Shown: in pieces, positions 54,501 to 63,408 of the stretch
Position numbering within the stretch: position 1 is the stretch's first letter
How the letters are laid out: the number at the start of each line of letters is the position of its first letter
Assembly: GCA_020636495.1 (NCBI GenBank)
Contig: JACJXQ010000008.1
Location: forward strand, 3,254,395-3,318,394
DNA length: 64,000 nt
Origin: Chitinophagales bacterium
GTDB taxonomy: Bacteria > Bacteroidota > Bacteroidia > Chitinophagales > Chitinophagaceae
Reading direction: 5' to 3'
Notes under the pieces: generated by a model
What the model was told of the DNA's origin: nothing
Databases searched by the model: none
The model's input: only the letters and a program-made list of their open reading frames with translations
Position numbers and translations under genes: made by a program

Positions 54501-54859
54501 GCATCATCTTCTTCTACATCTGAGTAGTGTGCAACACTATTACGGACTGTATAAATCTCATCAAACAAGTTAGGAACATTGCCAGCCTTCCTGCCAAAGT
54601 CATCTTTCAACAGATTCTTGTGCCTGATGGCAAAGCTTTTAAGATATTGATAGTCTATCAACTTTTCAGGAGACGTACCATTTCGCAAGCCATCGTCCCA
54701 ATGGCCTTTCTGAACAGGAGATAAAGCATCGGCAAAATCTGCCGGCCAGGAATCATTATATTCTTTGGTCATAACGCCCACTATATAGAAACGTATAGCT
54801 TCTATAAACAGGCCTAAACCTTTAGAGAGATTGTCTTTTTGGAATTGAGTAATTGCCAT
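51599..54859 (-). CDS. DUF499 ATPase with N-terminal HEPN (Swt1-type)-like domain
   Basis: In the 1086-residue protein, residues about 1-125 are helical and end in YTVRNSVAHY: R106 to H111 is the R-x4-H motif of HEPN RNases, as in the Swt1-type HEPN domain known to precede DUF499. Residues about 160-650 are the DUF499 P-loop ATPase: Walker A GFGGGKTH at 246-253 and Walker B ALILIDELADY. A long C-terminal part follows, with a Pro/Gly/Thr/Asn-rich linker (QPAGDTSPAGTAPSTQG) and a final small domain. It sits two bases after the DUF1156 methylase gene, so the two products are made together and probably form a complex. Confidence 0.88.
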   Translation of the reverse strand: MAITQFQKDNLSKGLGLFIEAIRFYIVGVMTKEYNDSWPADFADALSPVQKGHWDDGLRNGTSPEKLIDYQYLKSFAIRHKNLLKDDFGRKAGNVPNLFDEIYTVRNSVAHYSDVEEDDATKAWINMTSIAKTLGMTELEEELSKLRNAQDEQELKSTVSATTAQPWFRVVSPHLDIRSGRLDESVFAANLAEVALDRGNSVYSNSALFFSKTYVTQGLKTIAKRVVKGLNGNEDAENRVISLQTGFGGGKTHTLISLFHLAKMGKKAENSADTADIIKATGVPEFDSANIAVFTNTTNDAATGRTTDDGIHINTVWGELAYQLGGKSAYDIIKANDEQKVAPGGLFKKVLEHCKPALILIDELADYCVKAGGVKVGNNTLADQTISFMGELTQAIAETNNCVAVITLPASPQEIGTTLEAQTVLNVLQTRVGRIAADTLPVTKDEIFEVIRRRLFEDIADESIIQFAVAEYEMLYNSMTGELPSEAYKVEYKKKIAKAYPFHPELIDIFRIRWASNHDFQRTRGVLRLLAAIVSDLWKRQQSLPGSNLLIHPSDINFSNLDALSGQLKKLEGNGYDAVITADVSGSSSNAFKIDSDIKEYGDWYLTQGISAVILLNTLGSDGANKGVSIADIKLQVLKPNGFNHNSINAALDQLENKAHYLYYSTTGQKRYWFHTKPNINILINQTKGDIKPIDIESEIVKRLREQTNNLQLFGRAIVAPDDDIAEQQKPTLVILSPKYYANPDTVNGNTKPKIESLALKRGNSDRIYRNTLLFLVCSEVGYSKLQADVREYLACTKINADYGNQLERDQKDDIKRKIEEATKQVNQSLVSAYSILIKHSAKNGVETIVAKEFALTIERQINDNLLDLLKNEEWMLDSVGINTLRKNGLLPSPGYPVKVKDIYDAFIRYDDKPMVRNIDAVQSSLERYNNQGEFCVAAGNGKNFTEFYYKKIVPFFDVQDETYWLIDKSEVPVEQPAGDTSPAGTAPSTQGVGNNNINTPSTNNDSDTSTTTIIKSLTVSGHIPLEYYTQIYSSFIQQLIHNDVQIEIKISGKTKPSKIITENSQEYKIIKESAKQLGLNLEEEK

Positions 54860-54861
54860 GG

Positions 54862-57800
54862 TTAAAAGTCCATTTTAGTTTGAGTTGTAGTCTCTGTTTC
54901 TATCGTTTTGCTTTCGCGTACCAGATTGTCTTTATCTACCAATAATTGTGTAGCGATGTTCCCATCATCTGAGCCCTTTGTCAATTCTACAATTGAGGAT
55001 AATACTCGCCACATAGGGCTTTCGGATTCAGGTGCTGCCATAGCGAGGAACTGTAATAAATGGGTTCGTTTGGCCTTGGTTTTTGGGTCGTAAAGATACA
55101 TAGCTTTATGTGCCTTGTCTATCAATAAGCTATTTCCGGCCTCACCGAGCTTCTTATTTGCATTATTTCTGTCTTTGTAGCCTGCAAGCGTTTGTTTGTT
55201 TCCATTTTTAATAAAAATGTTCTGTGTGAAGAGGTCTTGTACGTTAATGCTTAAACCTACTCTGGTAAGTTTAGCCGCATCGTCAAAGTCAGTCTCTGTA
55301 AATCCATACAGTTGTAACCAGCCAATATAGAATTTAGTAGGTTCATCTCCCGCAAACCCTTTCAGCAGGGCATTAAATGCACTTTCTTTTGCCATTTCCA
55401 GCAGTTCAGCTACAGTCACCTCTGTACCATCAGCTTTTTCTACTTTCTCATATTTACCAAACTCACTTACTGCCTGGCCAAAACAAGCAGTCAGCAAATC
55501 AGCACCCCTAAAGCCTAATTTATAGAGCTCTTCGACTTCTTTCGAAACAGTTTCTTCAATAGCATTTTTTACATCCTTATAATCTGCCAAACCTACACTT
55601 TGTGATGGAATACATGAGACAGTTACTGACGAAGAAAGAAATGCTTGATTAGCTTTTACACCAGCAGAGCTTCTTTCTGTATCGATTGCCCAACTTCCAG
55701 TAATATTCATACGTGCATCTAAAATAGAATTACAAAGCGTCGTCCATGCCTCAGTACTTTGATGGGCAAACATTATACTTACAATATCAGATGTTTGATG
55801 TTCAATAGCATCAAATATCTGAGTCAATTTAGTTTCAAAATGTCTTTTGGCTAAATCATCATTATTCTGATGATGATGCTTTAATGCCGTACATTCCTCA
55901 GATTTCGGAGTTTTAGGTGTAGCAAAATTTAACGGATACTTATTAGATAGCATTTTTTTAAACCAGATATAAAAGAAATCTGATAGGTCAGCATAAGCAA
56001 TTGCATCATAATAAGGAGGGTCAGTTATTACTGCTGTAATTTCCTTTGTAGGGAACTGTTCTTTATCACCACTTGATGAATTATTACAGATTGTATATAT
56101 CGGAGAGAACGATTCATTGTCTATATAACGTAATATCCAAGATAGCTGACTTAAACCTCCTCCACCCATCAACGTAAATGGGTTTGTCTCTGGATAATCA
56201 AAAACCATCGGGATTGCTTGTCTTCCAAATGGATGTTCGATTGTTTCAGCAATTGTATTATACAGACCAAAAGACGATAACCTGGTAGCCAATCTATTTA
56301 CCAAGATTGATAAATATGTAATAATGCTATCAAAATAGTTGTTCTCTAAGTCATTATTCTCTTCACCAATTATTTGAATATTCTTAATCAGAGACTGTAA
56401 GGAAATCATCTGTCTTTTATTAAACAGCTGTGAAAATTTATCAATACCCCAACCAGGAGTATTGAAATTTCTTTTATTTCCTACTTCAAGCTTATCAATT
56501 GGCAAGTTATCCAAAGGAGAAATTTCTGAAAAACATTGTATCTCAACATTTGTAGGTAATCTATATGCTTTGCCATTGGATGATTCCTCAATGACAGCTA
56601 AAATCTTTTCAGAAGTATCCCCATTTCTAAATTGCTCCTTAAGTTGCTTGGATTCCGTTATGCTTCCACAAAGTGGACAAGTTAGAATAGTTCTGTTATT
56701 CCATCCTGTTAATGATGAGTAACCATGTTTTATTTCAAATTCAATAGAGTTTTTATTAATTATTGGATTTAAATAAACTTGTTTGCTTTTGTTTTTTACT
56801 AAATAAAAGTTTTTCAGTAAAGGCACTTCAGCCTTGCAGCTTGGGTTACTACATGTGCCTACCCTTGCCCAATAATAAGCAATTGGCTTGTTGCCTTTTT
56901 CATCAGGAGGGTATAAATGTCCTACCTCCTGCTCCGCCATGGCCAGCAGTTTTTTAGCATAAAATTCTACATCAAAAGAGAGTCTGTTAGGCAAATCTAT
57001 TACAAGGTCCTCTGCATCTGCATGTTTGCTGTTCTCTTTACACCATCGTACCAGTTCCTCACGCCCATATAACTTTACAAACTCTTCTTTTGTATAGCTA
57101 ATTGGCTTGCCGTATTTCTGTGGAAACTCTAAGCTGCCTTTTTGAATAATATGTGCTACAGGGTTAATATCGTTACCATAGCTTTTACATCCAAGACGTG
57201 CTGCTTCTAAAGGTATAGCCCCTCCACCTGCAAATGGGTCAAAGACTTTTGGCATCTTATCCAAAAATGCATCAATAGCTTGCTGCAGTGCAGCTTCTTT
57301 TAGTTGTATATCCTCAGTAGCTATATGCCTGTTCTTAGTTCCGTACAAAGCTGCCTCGGCTTCCTTAATTGCTTTATTGTGTCTGTCAAAGTCCTTTAAT
57401 AAGGTTAAAGCATCAGCTGTACTTGTCTTGGCATTGTGTGCTACCCATATCAGTTTTCTTGCTTTGCCAATTATGGCTTCATTGTTCTTATTATCCCATT
57501 TAATTAGACTGGCATCACTTATCTGGTCTTTAGCAGCAGTGCTTTTGCCTTGTTTTTCATTCGCAATAAATTTATCGCTGAACTTACCTATGAACATCAG
57601 CAACCTGTTGCGCAGGTTATCATCTACCTTGTCAATTATTGAGGTATATGGTATGTCATCATAAGGATTGTAAGGGTCTCCCGGGTTTTCCTCTTTCCCT
57701 AATAGCAGTTCTACAGCCTCTTTAAAAGCAGCTGGGCAATGCTCATCCAAAGGGTCGGGCACCAGGCTGGCAAAAACAACAGCCCTGCATACAGGCAAAG

Positions 57801-57927
57801 GTCTGCGTGCCCACCATAGATGTAGTGTTGAAATATGTCCGTGTCTTATAGATTTATCACGTACACTTTCAGCACTCACCTCTTTTACAGGCATGGCTAC
57901 TTCTATCAGTTTCTTGGGTTGGGACAT
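54862..57927 (-). CDS. DUF1156 adenine-specific DNA methyltransferase
   Basis: The 1021-residue protein has the DUF1156 signature HISTLHLWWARRPLPVCRAVV at 31-50 (core LWWARRP). It also has a SAM-binding motif I FDPFAGGG at 229-236, a zinc-ribbon-like set (C359, C364, C417, C420) and the catalytic motif IV DPPYYD at 636-641, of the amino-methyltransferase type. These large methylases are recurrent parts of predicted defence loci together with DUF499 ATPases and helicases. It would mark host DNA as self at an unknown site. The gene is complete, is 117 bases after the helicase gene and is directly followed by DUF499. Confidence 0.9.
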   Translation of the reverse strand: MSQPKKLIEVAMPVKEVSAESVRDKSIRHGHISTLHLWWARRPLPVCRAVVFASLVPDPLDEHCPAAFKEAVELLLGKEENPGDPYNPYDDIPYTSIIDKVDDNLRNRLLMFIGKFSDKFIANEKQGKSTAAKDQISDASLIKWDNKNNEAIIGKARKLIWVAHNAKTSTADALTLLKDFDRHNKAIKEAEAALYGTKNRHIATEDIQLKEAALQQAIDAFLDKMPKVFDPFAGGGAIPLEAARLGCKSYGNDINPVAHIIQKGSLEFPQKYGKPISYTKEEFVKLYGREELVRWCKENSKHADAEDLVIDLPNRLSFDVEFYAKKLLAMAEQEVGHLYPPDEKGNKPIAYYWARVGTCSNPSCKAEVPLLKNFYLVKNKSKQVYLNPIINKNSIEFEIKHGYSSLTGWNNRTILTCPLCGSITESKQLKEQFRNGDTSEKILAVIEESSNGKAYRLPTNVEIQCFSEISPLDNLPIDKLEVGNKRNFNTPGWGIDKFSQLFNKRQMISLQSLIKNIQIIGEENNDLENNYFDSIITYLSILVNRLATRLSSFGLYNTIAETIEHPFGRQAIPMVFDYPETNPFTLMGGGGLSQLSWILRYIDNESFSPIYTICNNSSSGDKEQFPTKEITAVITDPPYYDAIAYADLSDFFYIWFKKMLSNKYPLNFATPKTPKSEECTALKHHHQNNDDLAKRHFETKLTQIFDAIEHQTSDIVSIMFAHQSTEAWTTLCNSILDARMNITGSWAIDTERSSAGVKANQAFLSSSVTVSCIPSQSVGLADYKDVKNAIEETVSKEVEELYKLGFRGADLLTACFGQAVSEFGKYEKVEKADGTEVTVAELLEMAKESAFNALLKGFAGDEPTKFYIGWLQLYGFTETDFDDAAKLTRVGLSINVQDLFTQNIFIKNGNKQTLAGYKDRNNANKKLGEAGNSLLIDKAHKAMYLYDPKTKAKRTHLLQFLAMAAPESESPMWRVLSSIVELTKGSDDGNIATQLLVDKDNLVRESKTIETETTTQTKMDF

Positions 57928-58044
57928 ATTGTTATTTTTAGCCTATTGTTCTACCATAGAAATACCTATTCAGTATTTTCATAATACAAAAAGATAAATC
58001 TAGGAAATGTCCAAAGTTATCATTTTGGCACAGGTTTTCTTAAA

Positions 58045-61000
58045 CTATGTGACAGGAACTTTGGCTTTCCATTCAGCCATTGGCAGAAAATATTGTACTC
58101 CCTTAGATTTTACCTGGAAATTGAGGCTTTTTGCCGGGTTTTGTATGGTAAATAATTCAGGGGAGGACTTACAATTTATAACAATATATAGCCATGAGCT
58201 CTCACCTAACTGAGCCAACCTATTCATTTCATTTTCAGATACCATTACACTACCATCAGCTCCGCTACGTCCTTTTACCTCTATATATCTCTTCATTTCA
58301 TCAGGATTGATACTTCTTATATCATACCCTTCATTATTGGCCGAAACATCTTCTGGATGCCACCCCTGAGACTCTTCATATTTCATCGCCATTTCCATAG
58401 CTATGGCTTCCGCCTCATCATCACGGCTCATACCATAATTTCCTTCATATTCCATCTGAGATAATGGAACTACGAATGCACACCCCAAAACCTCAGGAGC
58501 TTTTGGAGAAAGTTGTGTCATAAGGTCTAATTCCTCAAGACGTTGCTTTTTTTTGCTTTTTAGTTCTTGAAGCCGCTCTTCTTTTCTCGCCAGTTTCTCA
58601 CTCAGCTTACTATCATTCCTTATCCTTCCCTGTAGCTCATTTATATCGGCTATGGTATCAGAAATGACTTGTGTAAATGATGTTTCCAGGTAGCTTCTCC
58701 TTCTTAATGCATCCTGAGTTACATGCAGTTCGGTATCCTGCAGTTGTAGCTCTGTCACATTACTGAATGTCCAGTTTATTACTTCATCCTGATTTGTGGA
58801 ATCAGGTGGTGTTATTTGTTTGGCAAATACTGTCGGAGGATATAAATCAATGAATTTAGCGGGAGAAGTGATTTTAAAGTCACCATCTGCTGTTGTATAT
58901 ATCATCATTAAACGTTCATCAGCAATACTTTCATCACCTTTAGAATGCCTGTTGTCTACAATTTGCGACTTAACGAAATAAGCGAAGTAATCCTGCTTAT
59001 CATCAGCAGATACCAGAATAGTTCCTTTCAGCATTTCTTCTCTGAACTGGTTTCTCACTACTTTAATCAAACTATCAAATAATGGATTTCCAGGGTTCAA
59101 GAAATACAGGTGTTTGAAAGATGAAGCATGATGCTGTTTAAGAAACTCTGTTTTATCAAAGCAGAAATATGTTGTTGGTAACTCGTAAATCTTATTGTAG
59201 GTATTGCGTAGATTAAAGTTAATGGCGTCCGGCAAATGAGTTGCCTTAAAGATATGGTCGTTATGCGTGTCTATTTTGCCCCCAAGTTCTTTAAAGGCTT
59301 TTTCAAAAAACATCTTTACATATATTGGCTGTAAACGTTTTTCATCACTATCTTCTTTAAGAATTCTTGCGTCACGGTAATCTACTTTGCTATATGTAAG
59401 ACTGTTCCTCTGATCTTTAATTTTATCAGAGAATTGTTGTTTCAATACCTCTGTATCCTGATTAATGATGTCATTAAAGGAATTATCCTCTCCATTGAAA
59501 ACAGAGTTGATAATATCACTCATACTAACATTCTGCATTACATCCTGAATTACATCATATACCCTATCATCACCAAGGCTTTCACGTATTATGTCCAACT
59601 TGCCAAGCAGCCTTGCCAATACCTGACCTTCCCTGGTGTTGTCTGCAACCATATTAAATACAAGAACATCCTGCTTTTGGCCATACCTGTGAATACGACC
59701 CATACGTTGTTCCAGCCTATTTGGGTTCCAAGGAATATCCCAGTTAATCAGTAATCTACAAAACTGCAAATTGATACCTTCACCAGCAGCATCAGTGGCC
59801 AATAATATTTGAGTGTCTGTTCCGGCAAACTGCCATTGTGCTTCTCTTCTCTCATCAACACTTTTCCCTCCATGTATAGTTGCTACTTTAAAACCACCAC
59901 TTTGTGTTAGCCGTTCTTCAAGGTATTTCAGTGTATCCTTATGTTCAGTAAAGATGACAAGCTTTTCACCACCAAATACATTCTGCTCACGTAGTAACTT
60001 TTGGAGTTCCTTATATTTCTGCTCTTCCTGATAGCGCTTATATAGAGCGTCCGCCATTTCAAAAAGACGCTTAACTTCTTTTGCCTCGTCTCTAATTTCA
60101 TTGATACTTTTAGCAGTCGTAAAAAGTTTGAATTTTCGGGGGTCTGAGAGTATATTCTCTAAGGAATCCCTGTCTTCATCTTCCAACTCATCATAGTCTT
60201 CAATATCTGCCACATCAAACCCTTCAAGTTTATGTCGTTGAGTCCATAGATTCGGATTTTTAGCCAATTCATCTACTATGCTTTGTAGTGCTTGCCATCT
60301 TTTATACAGTGTGTTTCTTATTGCAAAAATTGAACTGACCAACCTCCGTTGCATTACAGTTAATGCCAAAGACACATGTATATTCTTTGTTTCGCTTGCC
60401 TCTTCTTTTCTTTTGGTCAGGTATTTGGTCACTTCATCGTAAAGTTCCTTTTCTTCAGCTGTTAATTCATATGTTACTGTACGAGTAAACCTCTTTTTAT
60501 ACAATGGTGCGCCATTCCAGTCCTTCATATCCTCTTTTAGTCTTCGAATAAAGAACTTATTGCTGCTATCATGCTCCATCTCTTTAACACGAGTTGACGC
60601 TAATTCTTCAGTAGCAAATATATCTTCATCAAGAAGTTGAAGGAGTTTTTTAAATGTATCTGTACGACCTCGGTGTGGTGTTGCTGTCAGCAAAAGTATG
60701 TGTTCACAGAGTTGAGATAGCTTTTGAGCCGCCTCATATCTTCTTGATTTGTATACTTTGTTGCCGTAATCATATGCTGAAAGTTTATGACACTCGTCAA
60801 ATACAATAATATCCCAATGCGAATTACCTGCAACATTTAGTACATCTTCTTGTGAAATAAAGTCTATTGAGGTTACGACCTTATTTGCTGTTTGAAAAAT
60901 ATTAGGGTCAGATGAAAACAAACTTCTGTTGACCAAAGTAAATGGAAGATTGAATTTTAGGCCCATTTCATCTTCCTGCCATTGTTTAGTCAATCCACCA

Positions 61001-61467
61001 GGCGTGACAATCAAAACACGTTCAATTAATCCACGCATGATTAACTCTTTAATCAACAAGCCTGTCATAATTGTCTTACCTGCACCTGTATCATCAGCTA
61101 ATAAGAATCTAATCTTAGGTAACGGAAGTAGAAATTTATATACGGCTTCCACTTGATGTGGCAAAGGGTCAACAATACTACAATTCACCGCAAACAACGG
61201 GTCGAATTGATATGCCGTATTAATTCTCTCAGCTTCAGCAAACAATGAAAATTTAACCGGGTCACCAGAGAAATTAAAGTTGCCTTCATCGGCCAAAATT
61301 ATTAACGTAGAAATCTCACTCTCTCTAATAACTTTAGAATTCGCACGATTAGAGTTTACACCAGTAAAACTAATTGAAATACTATTGCCTAATGGTTGTA
61401 CCCTTGTTACAACCACCGGTTCGGATGGAATTAAATTTTTTATTATTTGTCCAGGCTGAATTATCAT
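58045..61467 (-). CDS. SNF2-type helicase with C-terminal DUF3883 nuclease-like domain
   Basis: The 1140-residue superfamily 2 protein: Q-motif-like DPLPHQVEAVY at 100-110, Walker A ADDTGAGKT at 124-132, Walker B VFDECHK at 222-228, motif III LLTATPHRG near 260, then the second RecA lobe with LVIFTEHKDT, IHGGKS, LATDAAGEGINLQF and RMGRIHRYGQ. A coiled-coil stretch near residue 980 leads to a DUF3883 domain: GWHPEDVSANNEGYDIRSI and RYIEVKGRSG, where Asp, Glu and Lys sit as in PD-(D/E)XK nucleases. So it can both move along and perhaps cut DNA. It heads the eleven-gene run; the 250-base gap to the divergent PLD gene must hold both promoters. Confidence 0.9.
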   Translation of the reverse strand: MIIQPGQIIKNLIPSEPVVVTRVQPLGNSISISFTGVNSNRANSKVIRESEISTLIILADEGNFNFSGDPVKFSLFAEAERINTAYQFDPLFAVNCSIVDPLPHQVEAVYKFLLPLPKIRFLLADDTGAGKTIMTGLLIKELIMRGLIERVLIVTPGGLTKQWQEDEMGLKFNLPFTLVNRSLFSSDPNIFQTANKVVTSIDFISQEDVLNVAGNSHWDIIVFDECHKLSAYDYGNKVYKSRRYEAAQKLSQLCEHILLLTATPHRGRTDTFKKLLQLLDEDIFATEELASTRVKEMEHDSSNKFFIRRLKEDMKDWNGAPLYKKRFTRTVTYELTAEEKELYDEVTKYLTKRKEEASETKNIHVSLALTVMQRRLVSSIFAIRNTLYKRWQALQSIVDELAKNPNLWTQRHKLEGFDVADIEDYDELEDEDRDSLENILSDPRKFKLFTTAKSINEIRDEAKEVKRLFEMADALYKRYQEEQKYKELQKLLREQNVFGGEKLVIFTEHKDTLKYLEERLTQSGGFKVATIHGGKSVDERREAQWQFAGTDTQILLATDAAGEGINLQFCRLLINWDIPWNPNRLEQRMGRIHRYGQKQDVLVFNMVADNTREGQVLARLLGKLDIIRESLGDDRVYDVIQDVMQNVSMSDIINSVFNGEDNSFNDIINQDTEVLKQQFSDKIKDQRNSLTYSKVDYRDARILKEDSDEKRLQPIYVKMFFEKAFKELGGKIDTHNDHIFKATHLPDAINFNLRNTYNKIYELPTTYFCFDKTEFLKQHHASSFKHLYFLNPGNPLFDSLIKVVRNQFREEMLKGTILVSADDKQDYFAYFVKSQIVDNRHSKGDESIADERLMMIYTTADGDFKITSPAKFIDLYPPTVFAKQITPPDSTNQDEVINWTFSNVTELQLQDTELHVTQDALRRRSYLETSFTQVISDTIADINELQGRIRNDSKLSEKLARKEERLQELKSKKKQRLEELDLMTQLSPKAPEVLGCAFVVPLSQMEYEGNYGMSRDDEAEAIAMEMAMKYEESQGWHPEDVSANNEGYDIRSINPDEMKRYIEVKGRSGADGSVMVSENEMNRLAQLGESSWLYIVINCKSSPELFTIQNPAKSLNFQVKSKGVQYFLPMAEWKAKVPVT

Positions 61468-61717
61468 AGTTCAGGTGTTTTTATGTAAAGCATTGCAAAA
61501 TACGGATTAAACTTAAGGTTAGTTTGTCTAATGTTTTAAGTTCTGATTAGACAGTAAAATGTCAATAAGCATATATATGATAGGATTTTTTATTGCTTCA
61601 ATACTCGATGAAAGATTGAAAAAGCTAAATAAACATTTTCATTCAAACTTATTACGTAAACCATTGATATTGTGATATATTAGTAGGGTTTTAGGAATAT
61701 GTTCATATAATTATACA
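61468..61717. promoter_or_regulatory. Divergent promoter region between helicase and PLD genes
   Basis: This 250-base AT-rich gap is the only place from which the helicase-led run and the PLD-HNH pair can be transcribed. On the minus strand a GTATTTTGCA stretch about 30 bases before the helicase ATG is close to the -7 consensus but one base short. I see no clear operator dyad for the WYL regulator. Confidence 0.4.
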
Positions 61718-62635
61718 ATGAATAAAGTCTTAACAGGCGATGTCTGGGGGCATGTGGCAAAGAAGCTCAAAAAGAAAATTGAAGTATCCGCAGCTATTTC
61801 ATATGTAACCTCAATCTCCCTTCCACTGAAAAAGGGAGATAATCTTATATGTGATGGTTCGCCCAAAGCAATTTCCAGCGGAGTTACAAGCGCAAAGTCA
61901 CTAAAGCATTATCAAAACAAGGGGGTTAACATCTATTCAGTAGAAGGACTGCATGCCAAAATGCTTATTACTATGGATTCTTTGGTTATAGGTTCAGCAA
62001 ACCTGTCCGAAAATAGTAAGAGTTTAGTTGAAGCCTCAATATATACAACAGACAAATCAGCGATAGCCCAGGCACATGCATTTATTAGCCCGTATTTAAT
62101 AGATACACGGTATGCTCTCGATGACGATAAAATTGAGAAACTGCTACAGATTCCAGTTAAAAAAAGAAAATATAGCCCAAACGGGAAACCCAAATATAGA
62201 AATAGAGAATTTGGTGGCGATGCTTGGATAATTACTACGCGACAACTTAAGGATAACAAGTACAATGAAGAAATTGAACAAAACGAAATTGAAATTGCAA
62301 CTGAAAAGAAAACAGTAATTGACTCTATAAGCACTATAAGATGGCCTTTAAAGTCAGTGTTTGCGAAAGGTGCAAAACTGGGTGATATTATTATTCAAAA
62401 ATTTAATGAGAAGCGGAATACCTATGTATACTCTCCATCAGTCATAGTTAGAATTACAAAAAAGAGTGATTGTGTTCTTTATTATTTACAATATGTAAAG
62501 AAATGTGATTACATCAGCTGGACGGAATTCGAGAGAAAACTTGACAAAAATATATTTAGTCGACCAATAGTAAAAAATTCTAATAGACGTTTGAATACTG
62601 ATGAGTATAGGCATATTGAACAAATACTAAATTAA
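61718..62635 (+). CDS. Phospholipase-D-like nuclease
   Basis: The 305-residue protein has one HKD-type site: H79 and K81 in LHAKMLITMD, followed by GSANLSE with G92, S93 and N95. This is the single-motif PLD nuclease family, whose members dimerise to form the active site (family knowledge). The spacing from Lys to the Asp is one residue longer than usual. The C-terminal 150 residues are Lys-rich and unrecognised. It is divergent from the helicase and followed after five bases by the HNH gene. PLD nucleases accompany helicase/methylase defence modules such as DISARM (DrmC). Confidence 0.8.
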   Translation: MNKVLTGDVWGHVAKKLKKKIEVSAAISYVTSISLPLKKGDNLICDGSPKAISSGVTSAKSLKHYQNKGVNIYSVEGLHAKMLITMDSLVIGSANLSENSKSLVEASIYTTDKSAIAQAHAFISPYLIDTRYALDDDKIEKLLQIPVKKRKYSPNGKPKYRNREFGGDAWIITTRQLKDNKYNEEIEQNEIEIATEKKTVIDSISTIRWPLKSVFAKGAKLGDIIIQKFNEKRNTYVYSPSVIVRITKKSDCVLYYLQYVKKCDYISWTEFERKLDKNIFSRPIVKNSNRRLNTDEYRHIEQILN

Positions 62636-62640
62636 TTTAA

Positions 62641-63408
62641 ATGAACTTAGATATATCTGAAAATTCATGGGAAATGTTTTGCTCTATTCTTCAAAAAGCA
62701 AAGATAGCTGGAACAATTTGGCATTCACCTAAACAACAAAAGCCCTATAGAGTCTTTGATGTACTTCCTCATAAGATAATTATCCAAAGAGAGGATGGTG
62801 AGAACTCTGAACTTGGTAAACGTGGTTATCTCTATTTCCTGAATCACTTTAATAATAACAATGGCATTTATAATCGGAAAGATTATAATGGCCATGTAGC
62901 AAAGATGTCTGCAATAGTATATTTCCATCCTTTACTTCAGTGGATAGAAAATAACGATTTTATTAAAGTTAATGCTGCTGCAACAAAAGGCTTCTTTAAA
63001 TATCAAGATTATGGGAATCCACCCAATGATGACATTGAGGAGTTACAGATTTTTGCCCGAAAAGTAAGGAGAGGTCAGCCTGCATTCAAAAATGCACTCT
63101 TAAAAAACTACAGCAATAAATGTTGTATAACAGGATGTGAGATACTGGAGGTGTTAGATGCTTGTCATATTGAACCACATTCACAAAGTGGGATAAACCA
63201 AGTAGATAATGGATTGCTACTTCGCACAGATATACATTCACTATTTGATGCAAATTTATTATTTATTAGTCCAAAAGACTATAGCATTCACTTAGATAAA
63301 TCATTAAGAAATTCAGAGTACAAAAATCTTCATGGTAAGATAATAAAAGGCAAAACTCTACCTAAGAAAGAATACCTTATTGCAAGATGGGAACATAAGA
63401 AGTGGTAA
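62641..63408 (+). CDS. HNH endonuclease (HNH_2/McrA-like)
   Basis: The C-terminal half of the 255-residue protein is an HNH nuclease: FARKVRRGQPAFKNALL near 138-154, CCITGC (161-166), ACHIEPHS with H176, N190 in QVDNGLLL, and H199 in RTDIHSLFD. This pattern (RRGQxxF, then ITGC, HI, NGLLLR, DxHxLFD) is that of restriction-type HNH_2 proteins, often acting on modified DNA. The N-terminal 120 residues may bind DNA (inference). It starts five bases after the PLD stop, so the pair forms a small operon. Confidence 0.86.
   Translation: MNLDISENSWEMFCSILQKAKIAGTIWHSPKQQKPYRVFDVLPHKIIIQREDGENSELGKRGYLYFLNHFNNNNGIYNRKDYNGHVAKMSAIVYFHPLLQWIENNDFIKVNAAATKGFFKYQDYGNPPNDDIEELQIFARKVRRGQPAFKNALLKNYSNKCCITGCEILEVLDACHIEPHSQSGINQVDNGLLLRTDIHSLFDANLLFISPKDYSIHLDKSLRNSEYKNLHGKIIKGKTLPKKEYLIARWEHKKW

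Noticed and set aside
43337..63408. Canonical DISARM or BREX
   Set aside because: No DUF1998 (DrmB), DrmA, PglZ, BrxL or BrxC-type gene is present; only the helicase, methylase and PLD parts are analogous.
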